Source of the DNA: Pelagirhabdus alkalitolerans
Lineage (GTDB): Bacteria > Bacillota > Bacilli > Bacillales > Amphibacillaceae
Direction of reading: 5' to 3'
Assembly (NCBI RefSeq): GCF_900096905.1
Contig: NZ_FMYI01000002.1
Span: 310,001-374,000, forward strand
DNA length: 64,000 bases
In this document: piece after piece, positions 18,523 to 27,435 of the stretch
How the letters are laid out: the number at the start of each line of letters is the position of its first letter
How positions within the stretch are numbered: the stretch's first letter is position 1
Translations under genes and position numbers: made by a program
The notes under the pieces: generated by a model
What the model saw: only the letters and a program-made list of their open reading frames with translations
Database searches by the model: none
What the model was told of the DNA's origin: nothing

Positions 18523-19891
18523 AGAATACAAGACAGTTAGCGAAGTCGTTGGACCTCTTATGGTGGTAGAACAAGTCGAAGGTGTAAAGTATGATGAGTT
18601 AGTCGAAGTTCAAATGCAAAATGGTGAAATTCGACATGGTCAAGTACTTGAAATTGATGGCGATAGAGCAATGGTTCAGATCTTTGAAGGTCCAAGTGGC
18701 ATCAATATTAAAGACACAAAAGTTCGCTTCAGAGGTAAACCGCTCTCTATTGATGTCAGTGAAGATATGGTGGGACGTGTCTTTAGTGGTATGGGTGAGC
18801 CAATTGATGATGGACCTGAAATCATTCCAGAAGACAATCTTGATATTAACGGCCAAGCGATTAACCCAATTGCCCGTGACTATCCAGATGAATTTATTCA
18901 AACCGGTATTTCAGCTATAGATCACTTAAACACACTTGTTCGTGGTCAGAAACTTCCTGTTTTCTCTGGTTCTGGCCTTCCACACAAAGAATTAGCTGCA
19001 CAAATTGCTCGTCAAGCTAGTGTACTTAATAGTGATGAAAAGTTTGCTGTTGTTTTCGCGGCGATGGGGGTTACATTTGATGAAGCAGAATTCTTCATGG
19101 AAGACTTCCGTAAAACAGGTGCGATTGACCGTTCCGTTATGTTTGTTAACTTAGCAGACGACCCAGCTATTGAACGTATTGCGACACCGAAAATGGCGCT
19201 TTCAACAGCAGAATATTTAGCTTTTGAAAAAGATATGCACGTCCTTGTTATCATGACAGATATGACGTATTACTGTGAAGCTTTACGTGAAATCTCTGCT
19301 GCAAGACGTGAAGTTCCAGGTCGTCGTGGTTATCCTGGTTACCTATATACGAACCTTTCCTCATTATATGAGCGTGCGGGTCGTTTAGTAGGTAAAAAAG
19401 GTTCGGTAACACAAATTCCGATTCTTTCAATGCCAGAAGATGATATTACCCACCCAATTCCAGATTTAACGGGATATATCACGGAAGGGCAAATTATTTT
19501 ATCACGTGACTTAAATAATCAAGGGGTCAAGCCGCCGATCAACGTTTTACCTTCACTTTCAAGACTGAAAGATAAAGGGACTGGTGAAGGAAAAACACGT
19601 AAAGATCACGGTCCAACAATGAACCAGTTATTCGCAGCTTATGCTAAAGGTAAAGAAGCAAAAGAATTAGCTGTTGTATTGGGTGAATCTGCGCTCTCAA
19701 AAATTGATAAACTCTATGTAAACTTCACAGAACGCTTTGAAGAGGAATATATCAATCAAGGCTTTAATGAAAATCGCTCAATAGAGGACACGTTAGAGTT
19801 AGGTTGGAAACTTCTTTCAATCTTACCTCAAACTGAGTTGAAACGTATTAAGAGCGACTTGATTGAAGAGTTTATGCCGGAAGGAGAGTGA
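18515..19891 (+). CDS. ntpB: V-type ATPase regulatory subunit B
   Basis: Non-catalytic partner of subunit A, 458 residues. It has the family blocks SAIDHLNTLVRGQKLPVFSG, SGLPHKELAAQIARQ, MTDMTYYCEALREIS and PGRRGYPGYLYTNLSSLYER (each quoted in short form). The P-loop is degenerate (GSGLPH instead of GxxxxGKT), as expected for B subunits. Its ATG lies inside the 3' end of ntpA after GAAGGAGG. Confidence 0.97.
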   Translation: MLKEYKTVSEVVGPLMVVEQVEGVKYDELVEVQMQNGEIRHGQVLEIDGDRAMVQIFEGPSGINIKDTKVRFRGKPLSIDVSEDMVGRVFSGMGEPIDDGPEIIPEDNLDINGQAINPIARDYPDEFIQTGISAIDHLNTLVRGQKLPVFSGSGLPHKELAAQIARQASVLNSDEKFAVVFAAMGVTFDEAEFFMEDFRKTGAIDRSVMFVNLADDPAIERIATPKMALSTAEYLAFEKDMHVLVIMTDMTYYCEALREISAARREVPGRRGYPGYLYTNLSSLYERAGRLVGKKGSVTQIPILSMPEDDITHPIPDLTGYITEGQIILSRDLNNQGVKPPINVLPSLSRLKDKGTGEGKTRKDHGPTMNQLFAAYAKGKEAKELAVVLGESALSKIDKLYVNFTERFEEEYINQGFNENRSIEDTLELGWKLLSILPQTELKRIKSDLIEEFMPEGE

Positions 19892-19898
19892 TCGGGTT

Positions 19899-20528
19899 AT
19901 GGCTAGATTAAATGTCAAGCCAACACGAATGGAGTTAGCTAATCTGAAGAGCCGATTATCTATCTCGACTCGAGGTCATAAACTTTTAAAAGATAAACAA
20001 GATGAGCTTATGCGTCAGTTTATCATTTTAATTCGTAAAAATAATGAATTGCGTAAAGAAGTTGAAGAAGAATTAACAGAGGCTATGAAAGCTTTTGTTG
20101 TCGCAAAATCACTTCTAAACGAATCTTTTATTGAAGAACTTTTTGCAGTGCCAGATAAATCTGTTACGTTAGATATTCAAGAAAAGAATATTATGAGTGT
20201 TATGGTACCTGAAATGAATTTTTCTGTTAATGAAGATGACAAAGATGCCGAATTACAATATGGTTTATTAAATTCAAATAGTGAATTAGATGATTCAATT
20301 GAACGTATCAATAAGATTCTACCTAAGCTATTGGAGTTATCGGAGATTGAAAAATCATGTCAGTTAATGGCAGATGAGATTGAGAAAACACGTCGTCGTG
20401 TCAATGCACTTGAGCATTTAAAGATTCCACAGTTAAAAGAAACGATTCATTATATAGAAATGAAATTAGAAGAAGATGAGCGTGCAAGTATCACGCGTAT
20501 CATGAAAGTGAAAGACATGGGTCAATAA
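19899..20528 (+). CDS. ntpD: V-type ATPase central shaft subunit D
   Basis: Rotor shaft, 209 residues, forming a long antiparallel coiled coil. The family start is RLNVKPTRMELANLKSRL and the C-terminal helix contains RRRVNALEHLKIPQLKETI. ATG 19899 gives the family start; the ORF opens further upstream in ntpB but no ribosome site supports that. It is the last gene of the operon: the E. hirae genes ntpH and ntpJ are absent, and a strong terminator follows 5 bases after the stop. Confidence 0.95.
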   Translation: MARLNVKPTRMELANLKSRLSISTRGHKLLKDKQDELMRQFIILIRKNNELRKEVEEELTEAMKAFVVAKSLLNESFIEELFAVPDKSVTLDIQEKNIMSVMVPEMNFSVNEDDKDAELQYGLLNSNSELDDSIERINKILPKLLELSEIEKSCQLMADEIEKTRRRVNALEHLKIPQLKETIHYIEMKLEEDERASITRIMKVKDMGQ

Positions 20529-20532
20529 TCAC

Positions 20533-20566
20533 AAAAGCCACTTGTAGACATCTACAAGTGGCTTTT
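20533..20566. terminator. Bidirectional terminator, V-ATPase operon / dapA
   Basis: Perfect 16-bp stem (AAAAGCCACTTGTAGA and complement) with a 2-base loop and T or A runs on both sides, placed between convergent ntpD and dapA. It can stop transcription from either side. Confidence 0.88.
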
Positions 20567-20584
20567 ATAATCTTATTTGATATA

Positions 20585-21475
20585 TTAACTGATTTTACGA
20601 TTTTCTAAATAGACATCGACTGCTTCTTTTACAATATTAAATTCAACATCATTAAGAGGTACCAAAGGAAGTCGCACTGAACCTACTGTATAGCCTAAAA
20701 GATTAAGCGCTTGTTTTACCGGAACGGGATTAGGTGCAATAAACAATGCCTTCATTAATGATGAGAGTTCTCGTTCTGTTTTTATTGCATCTCGAGCATG
20801 TCCGTTCACATAATCATCGATTAGTTGATGCATCGCTTCACCAGCGATATGACTTGTGACAGACACAACACCATAGCCTCCAACAGATAAAATCGGAAGC
20901 GTCATAGGATCATCGCCACTATACACTTTAAAATCATCTTTTGTACGTTCATTTATTGTACTGACGGCTTCTAAATCCCCTGTAGCATCCTTAATAGATG
21001 TAATATTTTCAATCTGAGATAACCGAATAATCGTATCAACGTCTAGTCGAACAACAGAGCGTCCTGGGATATTATAAAGCATAACCGGTAAATGGGTCGA
21101 GGCAGCAATGGCCTTAAAATGTTGATACATACCTTCTTGATTCGGTTTGTTGTAATAAGGTGTGACAACCATCACCCCATCGACTCCGATTGCAGTGCTT
21201 TCTTTTGTTAACTGAATCGATTCTAGAGTGTTATTCGATCCAGTCCCAGCAATAACAGGAATACGCCCATTGACGTATTCAACAACAAATTGAATAAATT
21301 TAGACTTCTCTTCGGACGTTAAGGTTGGTGATTCACCAGTTGTTCCATTGACAACAAGTGTTTCTGTTTTGTGGGCAATTAAATGATCAATCAAGTGCTT
21401 CGTTTGTTGGTAGTCAACTTCACCATGTTGATCAAATGGTGTCACCATTGCTGTTAGTAATCTTCCAAAATCCAT
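20585..21475 (-). CDS. dapA: 4-hydroxy-tetrahydrodipicolinate synthase
   Basis: Condenses pyruvate with aspartate semialdehyde, the first step of the lysine/diaminopimelate branch; 296 residues. The Schiff-base lysine is in NITSIKDATGDLEAV, the active-site tyrosine in MLYNIPGRSV, and VNGTTGESPTLT is the family substrate loop. AGAGGTG lies before the ATG. It is a single-gene unit behind a lysine riboswitch. Confidence 0.96.
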   Translation of the reverse strand: MDFGRLLTAMVTPFDQHGEVDYQQTKHLIDHLIAHKTETLVVNGTTGESPTLTSEEKSKFIQFVVEYVNGRIPVIAGTGSNNTLESIQLTKESTAIGVDGVMVVTPYYNKPNQEGMYQHFKAIAASTHLPVMLYNIPGRSVVRLDVDTIIRLSQIENITSIKDATGDLEAVSTINERTKDDFKVYSGDDPMTLPILSVGGYGVVSVTSHIAGEAMHQLIDDYVNGHARDAIKTERELSSLMKALFIAPNPVPVKQALNLLGYTVGSVRLPLVPLNDVEFNIVKEAVDVYLENRKIS

Positions 21476-21550
21476 AAAAATACACCTCTTATTCGTTATT
21501 GTAAATTCACGAACGAGAGGCTACCCTAGCTAGAATCATAAAAATACATA

Positions 21551-21581
21551 AAAAATGAGCATACGAAAGGGATCGCATGCT
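21551..21581 (-). terminator. Riboswitch-controlled terminator before dapA
   Basis: On the minus strand AGCATGCG pairs with CGTATGCT (one G-U pair) and is followed by CATTTTTT. It lies between the lysine aptamer and dapA, so lysine binding should favour it. Confidence 0.8.
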
Positions 21582-21607
21582 GCATCAAATGAATGTGTCC
21601 TTATGAT

Positions 21608-21800
21608 GCGTGAGATAGCCCTCCATATAGAATAAACCTATATGACAGTACAGCATTTTTTAAATACTATACCAGCCAATTAAAGAGTAAGCTTTAATTA
21701 GCTTCGGCGAATAACCCTTTCAATGATGGTTATAGGTGCTTATCTCACCTACCACTCAATTACTTATTTTATCCGCGACCTCTATACCCACTTCAATTCT
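21608..21800 (-). ncRNA. Lysine riboswitch (L-box) upstream of dapA
   Basis: On the minus strand the leader carries the L-box blocks in order: TAGAGGTCGCGG, AAGTAATTGAG, a GGGTTATTCGCCGAAGC block, GGCTGGTATAGTA, and the closing GGAGGGCTATCTCACGC. The layout matches the Bacillus subtilis lysC leader from memory. With the terminator just downstream it should switch dapA off when lysine is plentiful. Confidence 0.9.
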
Positions 21801-21830
21801 CTAAATTGAAGTTCTTGTGAATGTGTCTTT

Positions 21831-21859
21831 ACTATACCAAATAATAAAAGATATGACAA
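21831..21859 (-). promoter_or_regulatory. Promoter of the L-box/dapA transcript
   Basis: On the minus strand TTGTCA (plus 21854-21859), 17 bases, TATAGT (plus 21831-21836). Transcription would start near 21824, just ahead of the aptamer. Confidence 0.7.
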
Positions 21860-21891
21860 TTGTTTTCTAACTCGAATTTTGTCGAATAGGA

Positions 21892-21921
21892 TTGTACTTC
21901 TTTGTTGATTTACGATAGAAT
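21892..21921 (+). promoter_or_regulatory. Putative promoter of the GGDEF/EAL gene
   Basis: TTGTAC (21892-21897), 18 bases, TAGAAT (21916-21921), about 48 bases before the start codon. Divergent from the dapA promoter. Confidence 0.45.
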
Positions 21922-21969
21922 AAGGTATTGATAGATGATTGAATAAACATAAAAGAGAGCGTGGACTGA

Positions 21970-24726
21970 ATGAAAATACCAGAAACCATTCATAAATGGA
22001 ATATCTATCATTTCTTAAAATTACTTCTTATTAATTTAATGATTGTTGGTTCATTGTTTTTTATTTTAACCTATAGTTCATCAAACATTATATCAACATA
22101 CACTGAACAGGATTATCGTTTTATGATGGAACGGGCCGGGGAACGTATTGATGATCAATTTAATCATATATTTAATGATTTGAGACGCTTAGGTAGTCAA
22201 GTTCGATTCGATGAACGTCTAGTAAGTGATGATCATAACGAACGTTTTGATGCGCTTCATCAATTATTGATATACTCTAATGTTGTTGATGGTGGATTTA
22301 TATATACTGAAGAAGAAACAATTGATTCTCCCATTTTTCAAAACAACATTCGCTTAGAAACAATCAGTGATGATATAGAAAGAGTAAACTCGAGTCGCTT
22401 GTCTAAATCTGAAACGATTTCAAGTAATCATCTAATTGAGTATATAATACCTTTACATGATGATGATTCTCAAGTTCATTTATTTATTGATTTAGAACGA
22501 AATGATACGTTCGCTTCGTTTTTCTCCACCTTGGAGTTTACCGATAATCACTTTATTACACTAATTGATGAAGTGGGACGTGTCTTATATGAAAATAATC
22601 AATTAACGATTGATCATCCTGAAGACTATTTGGATCAGATTTCTGATTCAATTGACCTCAACTTAACGGAGCAAACCTTCCATGAAATTGAACAAGACGA
22701 TGAAGATGCGTTTTATGTCATACATCAGCAAATGAGACAAACAGATTGGCAACTTGTTTTAATGATGCCAAAAGAAGTACCATCCGATGTTCTTTCAGAA
22801 TTAAATCGTGCTTTAATACCGATTTTTTCACTCTTAGCTTTATTACTTCTTATTTTTGTGACGTACTCAAGTTATCGTAACGCTAAACCGTTTAATAAAC
22901 TTTTAACGGCAATCACACGTATTAGTGAAGGGGACTATACCCATCGTATTGAGGTGGATCAACATCCGAATAAACTCTCTCAAGTGAATAATCGATTTAA
23001 TATAATGGTTCAAGAGTTAGAGGAATATAAACAAGATGTGGTTCATAAGACTGAACAACTCAATCAGCAAAAGAATTTCTTAGATCGAATTATTAACAAC
23101 AGCCCCAATATTATATATACTATGGATCAAAATGGCGTGTACACGATGGTGAACAAACCATTTGCTGCACTATACAATTTAACACCGGATGAGTTATTAG
23201 GGAAAACCGAGATGGATGTTAGCCATGATAAGAGACGAGCTTATTACTTTAGTAAGCTTAACCGATCGATTATGCAATCAGGAGAGGAAGTTGAATCTGA
23301 GGAGAAATTCGTTCGACCTAATGGGGAAGTTCTATGGTTCCATGTATCTAAACAACCGATCAAGGGACAGGCTAATCATTCTACTCAGTTATTATGTGTC
23401 GCAACAGATATTACTGAGATTAAACAACAAGCCGATTATATACACTATCAAGCCCATCATGATGAATTGACAAGTCTACCAAATCGAAAACAGTTTAAAG
23501 AAACGATTAGGGAACTTATTGATAGTTCAGACCAAAATAATCATTATTTCGCTTTAATGTTTTTAGATTTGGATCGCTTCAAATATGTAAATGATACATT
23601 TGGGCACGACGCCGGTGATGCATTACTCATTGAGGCTGCTGAACGACTTAGAAAGGTAGTTGGTGATGCGCATTATGCCTTTCGCTTCGGTGGAGATGAA
23701 TTTACGATTCTTATGACGAATACGACAGATCGTCAAGAAGTATCTGAAAAGGCTAAAGAGGTCTTACAAATTTTAACTGAACCTTACTATTTTGAGGAAC
23801 ATAAATTTATTGTGACAGCAAGTATTGGAATCAGCTTGTATCCAAAAGATTCTCAATCTGTTAATGATCTCACCAAGTACGCTGATATGGCTATGTATCA
23901 AGCAAAACAACAAGGGAAAAACACATTTAGATTTTATACACATGATCTACAAACAGAAATAGCTAATGAAGAGCGTCTTGAAATGGACTTATATCAAGCA
24001 AAAGAACGAAATGAACTATTCGTTGAGTATCAACCGATCCATAGAATGACAGATCATAAAGTAATAGGCATTGAATCGTTCTTAAGGTGGCAGCACAATA
24101 AACTTGGTTTGATATCACCTGCTGAGTTTATTCCAATTGCGAATAAGACCGGTCTTATCCATCAATTTGGCCTTGATGCATTTCAGGAGACGATCCAAAC
24201 GATTAAAGATATGAATGCTAAACGAACAGAACCAATCTATGCGCATGTTAACTTTTCTGAAACTCAACTATTATCTGACTTTCTAGTGGATCATTTATCA
24301 CATATTTTAAATATACATGCGTTTGATCCTCATCTAGTAATGATTGAGATTTCTGAGTTAACATTGAACCGTAATCATAGAAAGTTAAAGCGTATACTAC
24401 AAGACATAAAATCTTTAGGATGTCATATTGCAATAGATGACTTTGGTAGTTCCTATGCTTCCCTTAATATGATTAAACGATTGCCAATCGATCAAATAAA
24501 AATGAACGCAAGCTTTATTGATCTTGTGCTGGAAGATGAAGAAGATGATGATGGAATGCTTGAAAAAGTATTCAAAATGGCTAACAAATTAAATGTTAAA
24601 ATCGTTGTCGATGGTATAGAAACAGAGGAACAATATCAATTCATTCAGGAAAAAGATTGTTATAGTCTTCAAGGCTATTTATTTAGTCAAACAATGACAA
24701 AAGAAGATCTTGAGCAGAGTTATTGA
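21970..24726 (+). CDS. Membrane sensor with PAS, GGDEF and EAL domains
   Basis: A 918-residue c-di-GMP signalling protein. Two membrane segments (~17-38 and ~280-298) bracket a ~240-residue extracellular sensor. HAMP (~300-350) and PAS (~370-485, IIYTMDQNGVYTMVN) follow. GGDEF (~490-650) has an intact FRFGGDEF with G574-F578, so it could synthesise c-di-GMP. EAL (~660-915) keeps the catalytic set: E702, the Asn of NFSETQ, the EISE glutamates, IDDFGSSYASL, IKMNASF lysine and QGYLFS. The signature triplet itself reads ESF instead of EAL. An RxxD inhibitory site is not visible. It may be bifunctional; net direction cannot be told. Confidence 0.93.
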   Translation: MKIPETIHKWNIYHFLKLLLINLMIVGSLFFILTYSSSNIISTYTEQDYRFMMERAGERIDDQFNHIFNDLRRLGSQVRFDERLVSDDHNERFDALHQLLIYSNVVDGGFIYTEEETIDSPIFQNNIRLETISDDIERVNSSRLSKSETISSNHLIEYIIPLHDDDSQVHLFIDLERNDTFASFFSTLEFTDNHFITLIDEVGRVLYENNQLTIDHPEDYLDQISDSIDLNLTEQTFHEIEQDDEDAFYVIHQQMRQTDWQLVLMMPKEVPSDVLSELNRALIPIFSLLALLLLIFVTYSSYRNAKPFNKLLTAITRISEGDYTHRIEVDQHPNKLSQVNNRFNIMVQELEEYKQDVVHKTEQLNQQKNFLDRIINNSPNIIYTMDQNGVYTMVNKPFAALYNLTPDELLGKTEMDVSHDKRRAYYFSKLNRSIMQSGEEVESEEKFVRPNGEVLWFHVSKQPIKGQANHSTQLLCVATDITEIKQQADYIHYQAHHDELTSLPNRKQFKETIRELIDSSDQNNHYFALMFLDLDRFKYVNDTFGHDAGDALLIEAAERLRKVVGDAHYAFRFGGDEFTILMTNTTDRQEVSEKAKEVLQILTEPYYFEEHKFIVTASIGISLYPKDSQSVNDLTKYADMAMYQAKQQGKNTFRFYTHDLQTEIANEERLEMDLYQAKERNELFVEYQPIHRMTDHKVIGIESFLRWQHNKLGLISPAEFIPIANKTGLIHQFGLDAFQETIQTIKDMNAKRTEPIYAHVNFSETQLLSDFLVDHLSHILNIHAFDPHLVMIEISELTLNRNHRKLKRILQDIKSLGCHIAIDDFGSSYASLNMIKRLPIDQIKMNASFIDLVLEDEEDDDGMLEKVFKMANKLNVKIVVDGIETEEQYQFIQEKDCYSLQGYLFSQTMTKEDLEQSY

Positions 24727-24829
24727 CACCAGCCACATTTAAGACTAAAATAACTGTTAACTATTTTAATTGACGATTCTAATTATTCTGTCAATTTAAT
24801 AAATAACACATTTTAGGTGGTGTCAAAGC

Positions 24830-25174
24830 ATGAATTCAAATTCTACAATGTTCAATGTCGGTCAGTGGGTTGAGTTAGAATCACGCAAAGGTGAAAAGAT
24901 TCAAGGGTTTGTTGAAAAAATGCTAAATGAACAGACCATCGTGCAGATTAGAGTCGTCTCAAGTGATAATGAATGGCTGTTAGAACAATCCATTCAAGTA
25001 AGTTCAGATAAGGTGAATCAATCAACTATTTTTAAGCAATATACAAAGGCAGAACTTGATCAATTAATTGACTTAGCTTTATTAACGAATGATAAAGAAT
25101 GGTTTGATGCTTTAACGTTAAAATCGAATCAATTGGAAAATCAGGATCAACAATTGAGTCAAACATCAACATAA
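24830..25174 (+). CDS. Small protein with IDEAL-like C-terminus
   Basis: A 114-residue protein whose gene follows the GGDEF/EAL gene by about 100 bases, with GGTGG before the ATG. The N-terminal half (FNVGQWVELESRKGEKIQGFV, in short) looks like a small beta-barrel. Residues ~78-100 (LDQLIDLALLTNDKEWFDAL) resemble the IDEAL helix pair of Bacillus proteins such as YpiB. The domain assignment is by eye. Function unknown; it has its own terminator. Confidence 0.65.
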   Translation: MNSNSTMFNVGQWVELESRKGEKIQGFVEKMLNEQTIVQIRVVSSDNEWLLEQSIQVSSDKVNQSTIFKQYTKAELDQLIDLALLTNDKEWFDALTLKSNQLENQDQQLSQTST

Positions 25175-25180
25175 ATAACA

Positions 25181-25221
25181 AAAAACACTAAATGGGTAAA
25201 AGAGGCTCATTTAGTGTTTTT
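25181..25221 (+). terminator. Terminator after the IDEAL-like gene
   Basis: AAAAACACTAAATG pairs with CATTTAGTGTTTTT across a short loop, starting 7 bases after the stop codon. Confidence 0.8.
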
Positions 25222-25238
25222 GTTTTGTTAGCTTACGT

Positions 25239-25267
25239 TTGACAATTCAAATATTCTATGATAAAAA
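25239..25267 (+). promoter_or_regulatory. Putative htpG promoter
   Basis: A consensus TTGACA at 25239-25244 with a weak -10 (TAAAAA, 25262-25267) at 17 bases. The predicted start falls at the CIRCE element, the usual arrangement for HrcA-repressed promoters. Confidence 0.5.
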
Positions 25268-25274
25268 ATAATTG

Positions 25275-25301
25275 TTAGCACTCGATCAATGTAAGTGCTA
25301 A
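25275..25301 (+). promoter_or_regulatory. CIRCE element (HrcA operator) before htpG
   Basis: TTAGCACTC, nine bases, AAGTGCTAA: 17 of the 18 conserved positions of the CIRCE consensus (one G to A in the right arm). It lies 24 bases before htpG, at the predicted transcript start, and implies repression by HrcA. Confidence 0.9.
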
Positions 25302-25325
25302 TAGTACATTAAAGGTGGGGATAAT

Positions 25326-27203
25326 ATGGCAAAACAACAATTCGAAGCTGAATCGAAACGACTACTCGATTTAATGATCAATTCAATTTATTCAAAAAGA
25401 GAAGTATTTTTACGTGAATTGATATCAAACGCAAGTGATGCAATTGATAAGATGTATTACTATGCATTAACAGATGATCAAATCACATTTGATCCAAATG
25501 ATTACTACATACGTGTTGATGTGGATCAGGACAATAGACAACTGACGGTCAAAGATACCGGTATTGGGATGACAAAAGATGAATTAGAGAATAATTTAGG
25601 TGTTATTGCCAAGAGTGGTTCACTCGCATTTAAACATGAAAATGAAATTAAAGATGGACACGATATTATCGGTCAATTCGGTGTTGGGTTTTATGCTGCG
25701 TTTATGGTCGCTGATCAAGTGAGCGTTACATCTAAATCTGTTCATTCAGATACTGCTTATCTCTGGCACTCAGAAGGTGCAGATGGTTATACTATTGAAC
25801 CAACAACAAAAGATTCGATTGGAACAACGATTACCTTAACGTTAAAAGAAGGATCAGAAGATGAGGATTACGATCAATTTTTAGATCCAAACCAACTTCA
25901 AACGATTATTAAAAAATATTCTGATTTCATTCGCTATCCGATTAAGATGGAATTAACTGAGCAAAAATTAAAAGATGATAGTGAAGAGGAATACGAAACA
26001 GTTGTTGAGGATAAAACAATCAATAGCATGGTTCCGATTTGGAAAAAGAACAAATCAGAATTAACAGATGATGATTATAAGCAATTTTATCATGAAAAGC
26101 ATTATGGATTTGATGAGCCCCTTGAGCACATTCATGTAAGTGTCGATGGTAATATCCGTTATCAAGCGATTCTCTATATTCCAGAGAAAGCGCCATTTAA
26201 CTATTACTCACAAGAATATGAAAAAGGGTTAGAGCTCTATTCAAACGGTGTTCTCATTATGAACAAAGCGCCTGAATTACTACCTGATTACTTCAGCTTT
26301 GTAAAAGGGTTGGTTGACTCAGAAGATTTATCTCTTAATATTTCTCGTGAAATGTTACAACATGATCGTCAATTGAAACTAATTGAGAAAAACTTAGTGA
26401 AGAAAATCAAACAAGAACTTCTCAAAATGCTGCGCAATGACAGGGAGAAGTATGAAACGTTCTATGATTCATTCGGACGTCAACTGAAGTATGGTGTGTA
26501 TAGTGACTTTGGTCAAAATAAAGAAACTTTGCAAGATCTATTACTCTTCTATTCATCAACCGAAGAGAAACTCGTGACACTAGACGAATATGTTGAGAGA
26601 ATGAAAGACGACCAAACGTATATCTACTATGCTACAGGTGAGAATCATACACGTATTGATCGATTACCTCAAACTGAGATGGTTAAAGATAAAGGTTACG
26701 AAATTCTGTACTTCACAGATGAAGTCGATGAATTTGCGATCAAGATGCTGGCTGAATATGAAGGAAAAGCATTCAAGTCTGTATCAAGTGGTGACTTAGG
26801 GTTCGAAGATGAAGAGGATACAAAAGTTGATGATTTACCGGAGACAGATCAAGCGGTGTTTAACAAGATGAAAGAAATCTTGGGTGACAAAGTTAAAGAC
26901 GTTAAGCCATCTAAACGTTTGAAGTCGCACCCTGTATGTTTAACAAATCAAGGTGATATCTCAATTGAGATGGAAAAAGTACTAAGCATGATGCCAGATA
27001 ACCAAGGGATTGAAGCGGATAAAGTACTTGAAGTAAACACCGATCATGATATTTTCCAATCATTAAAAGAAGCCGTTAATGATGGAAATGACAATGTAGA
27101 AGCGTACACAAATATTTTATATAACCAAGCATTACTAATTGAAGGGCTATCGATTGAAGATCCGATTAGCTATACAAATGATGTTTGGAAAGTATTAAAG
27201 TAA
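25326..27203 (+). CDS. htpG: Hsp90-family chaperone HtpG
   Basis: ATP-dependent dimeric chaperone, 625 residues. The GHKL ATPase domain shows ELISNASDAIDK, VKDTGIGMTKDEL and GQFGVGFYAAFMV. The middle domain holds the catalytic arginine region (LNISREMLQ). The C-terminal dimerisation domain follows from about residue 500. The protein is strongly acidic. AAAGGTGGGG precedes the ATG. Regulation by CIRCE is predicted. Single-gene unit. Confidence 0.97.
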   Translation: MAKQQFEAESKRLLDLMINSIYSKREVFLRELISNASDAIDKMYYYALTDDQITFDPNDYYIRVDVDQDNRQLTVKDTGIGMTKDELENNLGVIAKSGSLAFKHENEIKDGHDIIGQFGVGFYAAFMVADQVSVTSKSVHSDTAYLWHSEGADGYTIEPTTKDSIGTTITLTLKEGSEDEDYDQFLDPNQLQTIIKKYSDFIRYPIKMELTEQKLKDDSEEEYETVVEDKTINSMVPIWKKNKSELTDDDYKQFYHEKHYGFDEPLEHIHVSVDGNIRYQAILYIPEKAPFNYYSQEYEKGLELYSNGVLIMNKAPELLPDYFSFVKGLVDSEDLSLNISREMLQHDRQLKLIEKNLVKKIKQELLKMLRNDREKYETFYDSFGRQLKYGVYSDFGQNKETLQDLLLFYSSTEEKLVTLDEYVERMKDDQTYIYYATGENHTRIDRLPQTEMVKDKGYEILYFTDEVDEFAIKMLAEYEGKAFKSVSSGDLGFEDEEDTKVDDLPETDQAVFNKMKEILGDKVKDVKPSKRLKSHPVCLTNQGDISIEMEKVLSMMPDNQGIEADKVLEVNTDHDIFQSLKEAVNDGNDNVEAYTNILYNQALLIEGLSIEDPISYTNDVWKVLK

Positions 27204-27206
27204 AAC

Positions 27207-27234
27207 TTGACAGATAGTTGTAGTCTGTTAATCT
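27207..27234 (+). promoter_or_regulatory. Putative promoter of the TPP riboswitch/tenA transcript
   Basis: TTGACA (27207-27212), 16 bases, TAATCT (27229-27234), some 30 bases before the TPP aptamer. Confidence 0.55.
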
Positions 27235-27263
27235 ATAGTTAATCAAATAATTCTGACAAATCC

Positions 27264-27355
27264 ACTAGGGGGGTCACTTTTAAGTGACTGAGATTAAGGT
27301 GAGACCTTAAAACTCTTAGAACCTGATCTAGTTTAAACTAGCGTAGGGAAGTGGC
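27264..27355 (+). ncRNA. TPP riboswitch (THI element) upstream of tenA
   Basis: Contains the conserved blocks ACTAGGGGGG, GTGACTGAGATTAAGG, GAGACCTTAAAACTCTTAGA, ACCTGATCTAGTTTAAACTAG and GCGTAGGGAAGTGGC (given in parts). The downstream terminator can compete with the aptamer's 3' strand, so thiamine pyrophosphate should reduce tenA transcription. Confidence 0.93.
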
Positions 27356-27384
27356 GAATAGAATCCTTATGTCTAATTTTCTAT

Positions 27385-27420
27385 GCCACTTTCCATTTCA
27401 GGGAAGTGGCTTTGTCTTTT
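27385..27420 (+). terminator. TPP-riboswitch-controlled terminator
   Basis: GCCACTTTCC (27385-27394) pairs with GGGAAGTGGC (27401-27410), followed by TTTGTCTTTTT. The same GGGAAGTGGC also ends the aptamer at 27346-27355, giving two mutually exclusive partners. Confidence 0.88.
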
Positions 27421-27435
27421 TAAGGGGAGATGTAG

